NCBI GenBank assembly: GCA_009704445.1
Contig: WLED01000050.1
Coordinates: forward strand, 1 to 8,097
DNA from: Actinomycetota bacterium
GTDB taxonomy: Bacteria; Actinomycetota; Actinomycetes; Nanopelagicales; Nanopelagicaceae
Length of the DNA: 8,097 bases
Direction of reading: 5' to 3'
The notes under the pieces were generated by a model that was not told the DNA's origin, made no database searches, and saw only the letters and a program-made list of their open reading frames with translations. Below, piece by piece: positions 1 to 5,922 of the stretch. The translations under genes and the position numbers were made by a program. Numbering within the stretch: the stretch's first letter is position 1; each line of letters opens with the position of its first letter.

Positions 1-978
1 GATAGAAAACTTGGCAACTCCGTATTTTTTGAACGTGGCTTCCATGCAACATCTATTTGCGGAACATTAGGTTCAGCAGTTGCTGCAGCTATGTTGATGA
101 AGCTAAACGCTGATGAGATCACTTCTGCAATTGGTATATCTGCAAGTATGGGCGCCGGCTTACTAGAAGCCAACCGCACAGGTGGAACAGTTAAAAGAAT
201 GCATTGCGGTTGGGCTGCACATGGTGGAGTTGTAGCAGCAGAACTTGCACAGGCTGGCCTTACTGGGCCTCCAACCGTTATTGAGGGTCGCTTTGGATTT
301 ATGCAAGCTTATTGTGGCGACCAAGTTAATCTTGATGAAATTACTGATGGATTAGGTTCCACATGGGTTCTTCCAGATCTATTCTTTAAGCCATATCCAT
401 GTAACCATTTCACACATACTGGAATTGATGCAGCACGAACATTAAAAGCCAAGGGTGTTACACCAGATCAAATCGTTAGTATCGATCTTGGAGTTCCGTC
501 GCCTGTTCTTAGAACTATTGCAGAGCCAAGAGAGTCAAAAATTAAGCCAGAGTCTGGATATCACGCTGCATTCAGCGGTCCATTCACTGTTGCTGCTGCT
601 TTCTATCGCGAGAATGGTTTGGGTTTGTTTCATGAAGACTTCGAAGATGAATCTGCACATGATCCAGAGATTCTTGCACTTGCAGCCAAAGTTAATGTAA
701 ATGCCAGCGAAGAATGTGATGCAATATTTCCATTTCAATTTCCAGCTGTGTTAACTGCTCATCTAAAAGATGGAACCAGTATGACTGAGAAAGTTCTGGT
801 AAATCGTGGAGGGCCCAAAAATCCACTCACTGATGCTGAACTTGCATTGAAGTTTGAATCAAACGTCAGAGACAGTCTCAACCCAGATCAAGCGCGTGAG
901 GTTGCACACACAATTTTTGACTTTGCCACAAACAAAACCTCATTGGCTAATTTGGCTTCACTGCTTGAACAGGTTTAA
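1..978 (+). CDS. MmgE/PrpD family protein, C-terminal 325 residues (5' truncated by window)
   Basis: The frame is open from the first base to a TAA at 976-978, so the start lies outside the window. Full MmgE/PrpD proteins are usually about 450-480 residues, so roughly the first quarter to third is missing. Family hallmarks are visible, numbered from the first visible residue: GFHATS (13-18), KRMHCGWAAHGG (65-76), LTGPPTVIEGRFGF nearby, and FKPYPCNHFTH (129-139). The GFH histidine and KxxHxG lysine sit where this family, which includes 2-methylcitrate dehydratase and cis-aconitate decarboxylase, places active-site residues. The fold is cytosolic and cofactor-free and acts on di- or tricarboxylate-like substrates by dehydration, decarboxylation or epimerisation. 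The actual substrate cannot be read from sequence. No prpB or prpC neighbour is seen, so 2-methylcitrate dehydratase is not supported over other members. The gene lies 133 nt upstream of, and codirectional with, a cyclic amidohydrolase, which suggests a shared catabolic role. No terminator follows it. Confidence 0.9.
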   Translation, partial: DRKLGNSVFFERGFHATSICGTLGSAVAAAMLMKLNADEITSAIGISASMGAGLLEANRTGGTVKRMHCGWAAHGGVVAAELAQAGLTGPPTVIEGRFGFMQAYCGDQVNLDEITDGLGSTWVLPDLFFKPYPCNHFTHTGIDAARTLKAKGVTPDQIVSIDLGVPSPVLRTIAEPRESKIKPESGYHAAFSGPFTVAAAFYRENGLGLFHEDFEDESAHDPEILALAAKVNVNASEECDAIFPFQFPAVLTAHLKDGTSMTEKVLVNRGGPKNPLTDAELALKFESNVRDSLNPDQAREVAHTIFDFATNKTSLANLASLLEQV

Positions 979-1009
979 TTCAGCACCAAAATAGTCAACA
1001 ATCTCAACT

Positions 1010-1025
1010 GGTGATAATCATTACC
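1010..1025. promoter_or_regulatory. Imperfect palindrome, possible operator
   Basis: GGTGATAATCATTACC is a 16-nt imperfect inverted repeat in which 6 of 8 half-site positions match. It lies 13 nt upstream of the candidate -35 hexamer of the amidohydrolase promoter. The GGT...ACC edges recall GntR-type operators, but a single weak palindrome in A+T-rich DNA can arise by chance. No regulator gene is visible nearby. Confidence 0.2.
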
Positions 1026-1038
1026 TGCTTCTTGCCTC

Positions 1039-1067
1039 TTGCAACCCAACTTCGCATGTCTTAAACT
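1039..1067 (+). promoter_or_regulatory. Candidate promoter of the cyclic amidohydrolase gene
   Basis: TTGCAA (1039-1044) and TAAACT (1062-1067) each match the sigma-70-type consensus at 4 of 6 positions and are separated by the ideal 17 nt. Transcription would begin near 1074, giving a leader of about 38 nt that carries the ribosome binding site. This would let the amidohydrolase be expressed independently of the MmgE/PrpD gene. Read-through from upstream remains possible because no terminator lies between the two genes. Confidence 0.35.
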
Positions 1068-1096
1068 TTCGCATCTATCCACCTCTATTTATTCAT

Positions 1097-1104
1097 AAGG
1101 GAGA
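1097..1104 (+). promoter_or_regulatory. Ribosome binding site fixing the GTG start at 1112
   Basis: AAGGGAGA lies 7 nt before the GTG at 1112. This is a strong Shine-Dalgarno match at good spacing, and it supports GTG as the true start. Confidence 0.75.
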
Positions 1105-1111
1105 TCCCGCC

Positions 1112-2578
1112 GTGGCCACATATGATCTGATTATCAAGAATTCTCTAGTTGTTACCCATGATCAAGAGAAGCCCTTGGCTGTTGACATTGCAATCAAAGA
1201 CGGCAAGATCGCAAAATTAGAGGCTAATCTTGATGCATCGCAGGCAACTGAATCTGTTGATGCTGGTGGAAAGCTTGCATTCCCAGGAGTAGTTGATGCT
1301 CACCAACATTGGGGCATTTATAACCCGCTTGATATCGATACAGCATCTGAGAGTAAAGCGTGTGCACAAGGCGGAGTTACAACAGCAATTTCATACATGC
1401 GAACTGGACAGTACTACTTAAATAAGGGTGGGGCATATAAAGATTTTTATCCTGAGGTTTTAGAAAAAGCATCAGGTAAGGCATACGTTGATTATGCATT
1501 TCACCTTGCACCACTAACAGCAGAACATATTGGTGAGATCCCTGATCTCATCAGTAAATTTGGTGTCAACTCATTCAAGATTTTTATGTTCTACGGAAGC
1601 TACGGCCTTCATGGCCGCTCTTCATCACAAAATGAATTTTTAATGATCCCCGAGGGTGAGCGATACGACGTAGCGCACTTCGAATTCGTGATGCGTGCGA
1701 TTCAAAAAGCGCGAGAAGCGATGCCAAAGGTTGCAGACAGCATCTCTCTATCACTGCACTGTGAAACTGCAGAAATCATGACCGCCTACACAAAGATGGT
1801 GGAAGAATCAGGCCGTCCAAAGGATCTTGAGGCTTATCATCTTTCTCGCCCACCACATTCAGAAGGTCTTGCAATCACGATTGCTTCATACTTGGCCCAC
1901 GAAACCGCGTTGCCAAACATTAACTTGCTACATTTAACATCATTTAAAGCAATTGATGCTGCTATGAAGATGACCTTGGCTTTTCCTCATGTTAACTTCC
2001 GTCGTGAAGTGACAATCGGACACTTATTGGCTGACATTAAAAACTCAAAGGGAATCGGTGGCAAGGTAAATCCACCATTGCGCCCAAGAGAAGATGTTGA
2101 AGCATTGTGGGAGCACCTGCTTGCCGGCAACATCGACTGGGTTGCAAGTGATCATGCATGTTGTAAGGAAGAGACTAAGTTTGGTTCTCCAAAAGAAGAT
2201 GTCTTTGTCGCAAAATCTGGTTTTGGTGGGGCAGAGTACTTGTTAGCAGGTCTTGTGGGTGAAACTAAGACAAGAAAACTGAGCTATCAAAAGATTGCAC
2301 AGTTAACTTCTTGGAACTCTGCTCAACGCTTTGGTCTAAAGAACAAGGGTGCTATCGCGGTTGGTTACGATGCAGATATTGCACTCGTTGATCCAAATGC
2401 TTCCTATGTTGTGAAAGCTGATGAATCACTTTCTGAGCAGGAATACACCCCATTTGAAGGCTTTACAATCAATGCAAAAGTTACTGACACATGGCTACGA
2501 GGTAAGAAAATTTTTGCAAATGGCAATGTGATTGGTGCGCCAATGGGTCAATACCAATCTCGACCTACAACTCTGTAA
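1112..2578 (+). CDS. Cyclic amidohydrolase, dihydropyrimidinase/hydantoinase/allantoinase superfamily
   Basis: This is a 488-residue cytosolic metal-dependent hydrolase, within the usual 450-490 range of D-hydantoinases, dihydropyrimidinases and allantoinases. It would open a cyclic amide or imide ring. The binuclear metal site appears complete: HxH (H64, H66), candidate carboxylated lysine K156 in FKIFMFY, H216 in SLHCE, H274 in LLHLTS, and D347 in VASDHACC. The superfamily motif SRPPHSE (245-251) and NPPLR (320-324) are also present. A small N-terminal beta segment (about 1-55) and a C-terminal segment (about 405-470, with KGAIAVGYDADIALVDP) flank the TIM barrel, as in relatives. The metal motif reads DAHQHWG rather than the more common DxHTH form, so this may be a divergent subfamily. 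Substrate candidates include hydantoins, dihydropyrimidines, allantoin or another cyclic ureide. Dihydroorotase is less likely, given the length and lack of pyrimidine genes. The GTG start is supported by the AAGGGAGA site. The MmgE/PrpD gene upstream suggests a catabolic pair. Confidence 0.88.
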   Translation: MATYDLIIKNSLVVTHDQEKPLAVDIAIKDGKIAKLEANLDASQATESVDAGGKLAFPGVVDAHQHWGIYNPLDIDTASESKACAQGGVTTAISYMRTGQYYLNKGGAYKDFYPEVLEKASGKAYVDYAFHLAPLTAEHIGEIPDLISKFGVNSFKIFMFYGSYGLHGRSSSQNEFLMIPEGERYDVAHFEFVMRAIQKAREAMPKVADSISLSLHCETAEIMTAYTKMVEESGRPKDLEAYHLSRPPHSEGLAITIASYLAHETALPNINLLHLTSFKAIDAAMKMTLAFPHVNFRREVTIGHLLADIKNSKGIGGKVNPPLRPREDVEALWEHLLAGNIDWVASDHACCKEETKFGSPKEDVFVAKSGFGGAEYLLAGLVGETKTRKLSYQKIAQLTSWNSAQRFGLKNKGAIAVGYDADIALVDPNASYVVKADESLSEQEYTPFEGFTINAKVTDTWLRGKKIFANGNVIGAPMGQYQSRPTTL

Positions 2579-2602
2579 ATAGATCGCTTCGATCATTTAG
2601 AT

Positions 2603-2640
2603 GCCAAAAGGGCCGGACTGTTAAGTCCGGCCCTTTTGGT
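2603..2640. terminator. Bidirectional intrinsic terminator between convergent genes
   Basis: The arms at 2604-2618 and 2625-2639 are perfect 15-nt complements (left arm CCAAAAGGGCCGGAC). The next T-A pair closes them to 16 bp around a four-base GTTA loop. The GC-rich core is flanked by A4 and T4 tracts, so either strand yields a stem ending in a U run. A further TCTCTTTTTG run follows on the plus strand at about 2643-2652. It lies 25 nt after the amidohydrolase stop and about 20 nt after the pstS stop, which fits termination of both converging transcripts. Confidence 0.9.
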
Positions 2641-2659
2641 TATCTCTTTTTGTCTGTGA

Positions 2660-3838
2660 TTACTTAATCAGTGCAATCTGGGCCTTTGCCTTCGTATACA
2701 AAGGACCTGTGATCTTTGAGAAGCCAGTCTGAGGGAATTTAACCGGGCATTCATCTAATAGGTATGTAAACCATGCTGCTACATCTTTTTGCTTCTCTGC
2801 ATTCTTCTTTGAGGCCGCAGGATAGGCGAGACCGTAAGAAGCCGTTCCAAGTGAGTATGCGCCTGGAATCTTCTTCTTGAAATCTACTGTGAGAGTTCCA
2901 TTGGCATTAATTACTCCACCACCCAAGAACGCCGATGTTCCAGCTGCTGTAGGTTCAACAAACTCTCCTGCAGTATTTTGCACAAATGCTGAAGGTAGTT
3001 TGTTTGAAAGTGCAAAGTTAAGTTCACCATAACCAATAGATCCATCTCTGCCTGCTACACCCGCAGCTACCGCTGCTGAACCAGACTGACCTTGGAAGTT
3101 AAATGCGCCGGCAATTGATTTTGGTGTTGATGCAGTAAATGTTGCTGCACCTGGCTTTGTCCAGATTGATGGTGCCGTTCCATGAAGGAACTTTCCAAAG
3201 TTTTCGGTTGTTCCAGATCCATCAGTTCGATACCACACTGTGATTGGTGTTTGAGGAAGTGCGTAATCAACCACCTTCGTTGTGTAACGCAATACTTTTG
3301 GATTTCCTTTTGCATCAAGGACAGGAACAGTGTTAGTTACGCTTTTTCCTTTGACCTTTGTAGTGACTTTCTTTGTAGCAAAAACCGGAGTTTTTCTTGT
3401 GCCAGTATTGTCTTTATCAATAGCTGGATCGTTCCAAACAGTGATCTGGCCACTAAAAATTCCTGCGATTGTCTTTGGAGAAAGATATAGACCTTCTTTG
3501 ATTCCCTTTACGTTATACATAAGTGAAATTGGAGCTGCAAAAATAGGAGCGTAGATGATGTTTGTTGGCTCTCCAGAAGTATAAGGAGCATCTGATCCAG
3601 CAAAATCTACAAGATTTCCGGCTGCAAAGTCTGTGCGACCTTTACTAGAGCCTCCACCTGGGTAGTTAACAATATTTTGAGTTGCTGCAGTGAAGTCACC
3701 TTTGCAAGCATCAATAAGTGGAGCTGCAAATGTTGCGCCACTTCCATTGATTGTTCCAGCTGCAGAGGCTGGTGATGTTCCTGCAATGAGTGCGGTGACA
3801 GTTAGCAGCGATACTGCCAAACTTAAACGTGATTTCAT
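2660..3838 (-). CDS. pstS: Phosphate ABC transporter, phosphate-binding protein PstS
   Basis: This 392-residue extracytoplasmic protein captures inorganic phosphate and delivers it to PstCA. Residues 1-27 form a Sec signal peptide: MKSR, a hydrophobic core, and an A-S-A cleavage site near 24-26. Phosphate-site motifs are GSGATF (32-37), GGGSSKGRTDF (61-71), GSDAP (81-85) and RTDGSGTT (204-211), followed by GYGELNFA (269-276). Gram-positive PstS is usually a lipoprotein, but here the lipobox-like stretch L-I-A-G is followed by Thr21 instead of Cys, so no lipid anchor is predicted. The only cysteines, C45 and C364, could form a disulfide after export. Between W135 and D206 there are about 45 more residues than in E. 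coli PstS, rich in Lys, Thr and Val (about 147-191). The ATG start has a GGGGGA site 4 nt upstream. It is the last gene of the pst cluster, preceded by its own PHO-like repeats and followed by a strong terminator. Confidence 0.96.
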   Translation of the reverse strand: MKSRLSLAVSLLTVTALIAGTSPASAAGTINGSGATFAAPLIDACKGDFTAATQNIVNYPGGGSSKGRTDFAAGNLVDFAGSDAPYTSGEPTNIIYAPIFAAPISLMYNVKGIKEGLYLSPKTIAGIFSGQITVWNDPAIDKDNTGTRKTPVFATKKVTTKVKGKSVTNTVPVLDAKGNPKVLRYTTKVVDYALPQTPITVWYRTDGSGTTENFGKFLHGTAPSIWTKPGAATFTASTPKSIAGAFNFQGQSGSAAVAAGVAGRDGSIGYGELNFALSNKLPSAFVQNTAGEFVEPTAAGTSAFLGGGVINANGTLTVDFKKKIPGAYSLGTASYGLAYPAASKKNAEKQKDVAAWFTYLLDECPVKFPQTGFSKITGPLYTKAKAQIALIK

Positions 3839-3892
3839 TTTTCCCCCATTTAAATAGCGTCTTACTTAGGCGCTCAAGGGAAATCTATGGTT

Positions 3893-3958
3893 TAAGCCCT
3901 AACTAAGGCCAAACTACAAACCAACGATGTCCAACAACAAAGCAAACTTTAGGTGAAC
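3893..3958 (-). promoter_or_regulatory. Phased 11-nt direct repeats, probable PhoP (PHO-box) operator of pstS
   Basis: Read on the minus strand, six consecutive 11-nt units begin at 3958, 3947, 3936, 3925, 3914 and 3903: GTTCACCTAAA, GTTTGCTTTGT, TGTTGGACATC, GTTGGTTTGTA, GTTTGGCCTTA, GTTAGGGCTTA. Five begin exactly with GTT; in the third, GTT is shifted by one base. The first contains GTTCACC, the core of actinobacterial PHO boxes, which are 11-nt direct repeats bound by the response regulator PhoP. The array starts 4 nt after the pstB stop and ends about 55 nt before the pstS ATG. This fits a PhoP-activated promoter for pstS alone. A weak -10 candidate, TAGATT, follows at 3887-3882. Confidence 0.7.
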
Positions 3959-3962
3959 AGAT

Positions 3963-4796
3963 TTAGCCAAAACGTCCTGTCACATAATCTTCGGTTCGCT
4001 TGTCTTTAGGGTTGCTAAAGATCTGTGAAGTTGGGGCAGTTTCAATGAGTTGACCTGGGCCGCCATCTGAAAGGAAAAAGCCGGTGTAATCAGATACACG
4101 GGCAGCTTGCTGCATATTGTGAGTCACAATTACGATCGTCATATTCTCTGAGAGTTCGCGAATTGTCTCTTCAATTCGGAGAGTAGATCCTGGATCTAGG
4201 GCAGAACATGGTTCATCCATAAGCAATACCTGTGGCTTAACTGCAAGGGATCTTGCGATACATAGGCGCTGTTGCTGGCCTCCAGATAAAGTCCCTCCAT
4301 ATTGATCTAGGCGATCCTTAACTTCACTCCATAACCCTGCACGCACAAGGCAGTCTTCCAATAACTCATCAGAGTTGTTTATTTTAATCTGAGCTAACTT
4401 CAGACCTGAAAGAACATTCTCTTTAATGGTCATAGATGGGAAAGGGTTTGGCTTCTGGAAAACCATTCCAATACCTAAGCGAATCTTCGTGACGTCGACG
4501 CCTGAACGATAGATGTCTTTACCATCTAGGAGAACTTCACCGGCCATTGCAGCCGTAGGGATAAATTCATGCATTCTATTGAGAATTCGAATAAAGGTTG
4601 ATTTACCGCAACCTGAAGGCCCAATGAGGGCAGTTACCGTGCCTGAATAAAAATCTAGTGAGATGTCAGAGAGAACATGCTTTTGACCAAACCACGCATG
4701 GATACTGCGTGCCTCTAAGCCAACTCCTTGTGACGATGTTTCAGAAGATCTCGCTGAAGCTACCGATGCTAGCGAGTTCACTTTGATCTGAGACAT
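3963..4796 (-). CDS. pstB: Phosphate ABC transporter, ATP-binding protein PstB
   Basis: This 277-residue cytoplasmic ATPase powers phosphate import through PstCA. All ABC elements are intact: Walker A GPSGCGKS (59-66), Q-loop glutamine Q114 in VFQKPNPFP, signature LSGGQ (170-174), Walker B LLMDEP (191-196) with catalytic E195, D-loop SALD (198-201), and H-loop H226 in VTHNMQQAARVSD. The PstB-specific FQKPNPFP and terminal TEDYVTGRFG distinguish it from other ABC ATPases. The N-terminus carries about 25 Ser-rich residues before the ABC core. A short Gly-rich SDGGPGQ loop (243-249) sits where PstB proteins vary. The ATG has an AAAGGGG ribosome site about 7 nt upstream. It lies 40 nt after pstA and is probably cotranscribed with pstC and pstA. 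A 124-nt gap with PHO-like repeats separates it from pstS. Confidence 0.97.
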   Translation of the reverse strand: MSQIKVNSLASVASARSSETSSQGVGLEARSIHAWFGQKHVLSDISLDFYSGTVTALIGPSGCGKSTFIRILNRMHEFIPTAAMAGEVLLDGKDIYRSGVDVTKIRLGIGMVFQKPNPFPSMTIKENVLSGLKLAQIKINNSDELLEDCLVRAGLWSEVKDRLDQYGGTLSGGQQQRLCIARSLAVKPQVLLMDEPCSALDPGSTLRIEETIRELSENMTIVIVTHNMQQAARVSDYTGFFLSDGGPGQLIETAPTSQIFSNPKDKRTEDYVTGRFG

Positions 4797-4836
4797 TACT
4801 TTTCCCCTTTATTTTTCATTGTGTGCCTTATTAACC

Positions 4837-5922
4837 CTATTTACCCTTTTTATTTCCAAGAATGCGTGTCAATGTAAAGAAGATCATGACAACGACCATA
4901 AGTACAAAAATTCCTGTCCAAGCACGAGCAATTGCAGTTTCTGTTCCTAGTCCGAAATTTTTCCAGATATAGAAAGGCAAAGCCGAGTTGTTGCCACTAA
5001 ATGGATTCCAGTTCATTGCGTCATTTCCACCAACAGTCAAGAGTAACGGCGCTGTCTCTCCAGCAACTCGAGCTACTCCCAAAATGACTGCTGTAATTAG
5101 ACCGCTTCTTGCAGCAGGTATCACAACAAGTGCAACTGTTTTCCATTGCGTTGCACCGAGTGCTAACCCTGCTTCACGTAAATCAGTTGGAATCAACTTC
5201 AAAACCTCTTCAGCAGTACGAGCAACTGTTGGAATCATTAAAATTGCAAGTGCCATAGAACCAGCAGCAGTTGTGTAGGTTCCACCGAAAGAAATCATCC
5301 ACACGGCATAAATGAAAAGTCCTGCGACTATCGATGGAACACCACTCATCGCTTGAACAAAGAAACGAACAACGCCTGCAGCTTTGCCGTTTACTTCTGT
5401 CAGATATAAAGCAGTTAAGAGACCAATTGGAATACTTACAACTGTTGCAAGTGCTACTACATACAGCGAACCAACTAGGGCGTGCAAAAGCCCACCTTCA
5501 TTAAGCGGTGCATCTGATGATGTAACAGACATGTCATTAAAAAAGATTCCAAGTGAGAGCCCTGGGGCACCCTTTCGAATGATCTCAAAAATGATGGATA
5601 AAACCGGAAGCAGTACAAAAGCTGCAAGGAAGTAGATAACAATTGTTGAGACAGAGTTGGCTGCCGCTTTGCGGTCTTGGCGAATCCAGCTAATAGATGA
5701 TGCAACAACAATCGAAATAGAAATGAAAGTGGCTAATAAACCTAAACCTCCAGCTAAGGGAGTAACAGCTACCACAATTAAACTAGCGGCTACAGCTGTG
5801 ATTGCACCCAGCAAATCTGGCAATAATTGTTTAGGCGTTGGTTTCCAAGGCTTGATTGGCTTTGGAATAGCCGCTCCATCTGGCAATGGTTGCTGTGGCT
5901 TGTTACCAATCAATGTACTCAT
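4837..5922 (-). CDS. pstA: Phosphate ABC transporter, permease PstA with extended N-terminus
   Basis: This 361-residue integral membrane permease subunit pairs with PstC to form the phosphate channel. The binding-protein-dependent transport domain spans about 85-355. It includes the conserved SGVPSIVAGLF (193-203) and the EAA loop LREAGLALGATQW (248-260) that contacts PstB, then VARVAGETAPLL (283-294), typical of PstA. It is longer than the roughly 280-300 residues of many PstA proteins. The first 30 residues are Pro/Lys-rich, and two additional hydrophobic stretches follow (about 34-58 and 59-80), so about eight membrane segments are expected rather than six. The ATG overlaps the pstC stop by 4 nt (ATGA), which implies translational coupling. 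AAGGG directly abuts this ATG, too close for optimal initiation; the in-frame TTG at codon 4 is better spaced and is an alternative start. Confidence 0.95.
   Translation of the reverse strand: MSTLIGNKPQQPLPDGAAIPKPIKPWKPTPKQLLPDLLGAITAVAASLIVVAVTPLAGGLGLLATFISISIVVASSISWIRQDRKAAANSVSTIVIYFLAAFVLLPVLSIIFEIIRKGAPGLSLGIFFNDMSVTSSDAPLNEGGLLHALVGSLYVVALATVVSIPIGLLTALYLTEVNGKAAGVVRFFVQAMSGVPSIVAGLFIYAVWMISFGGTYTTAAGSMALAILMIPTVARTAEEVLKLIPTDLREAGLALGATQWKTVALVVIPAARSGLITAVILGVARVAGETAPLLLTVGGNDAMNWNPFSGNNSALPFYIWKNFGLGTETAIARAWTGIFVLMVVVMIFFTLTRILGNKKGK

Noticed and set aside
455..738. Open frames on both strands inside the MmgE/PrpD gene
   Set aside because: They overlap a well-supported family frame, lack ribosome sites and recognisable domains, and have compositions typical of shifted-frame translation.
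3147..3400. Possible frameshift or misassembly explaining the extra residues in PstS
   Set aside because: The frame stays open, the insertion is flanked on both sides by correct PstS motifs in the same frame, and codon use looks like the rest of the gene.
3182..3554. Plus-strand and shifted minus-strand frames inside pstS
   Set aside because: They are antisense or frame-shifted shadows of a strongly conserved PstS frame, with no promoter or ribosome site.
3856..3874. Small inverted repeat AGCGTC/GCGCT in the pstS leader, considered as an RNA regulatory element
   Set aside because: It has only four or five paired bases with a mismatch. It is too weak for a riboswitch or attenuator, and no known motif is recognisable.
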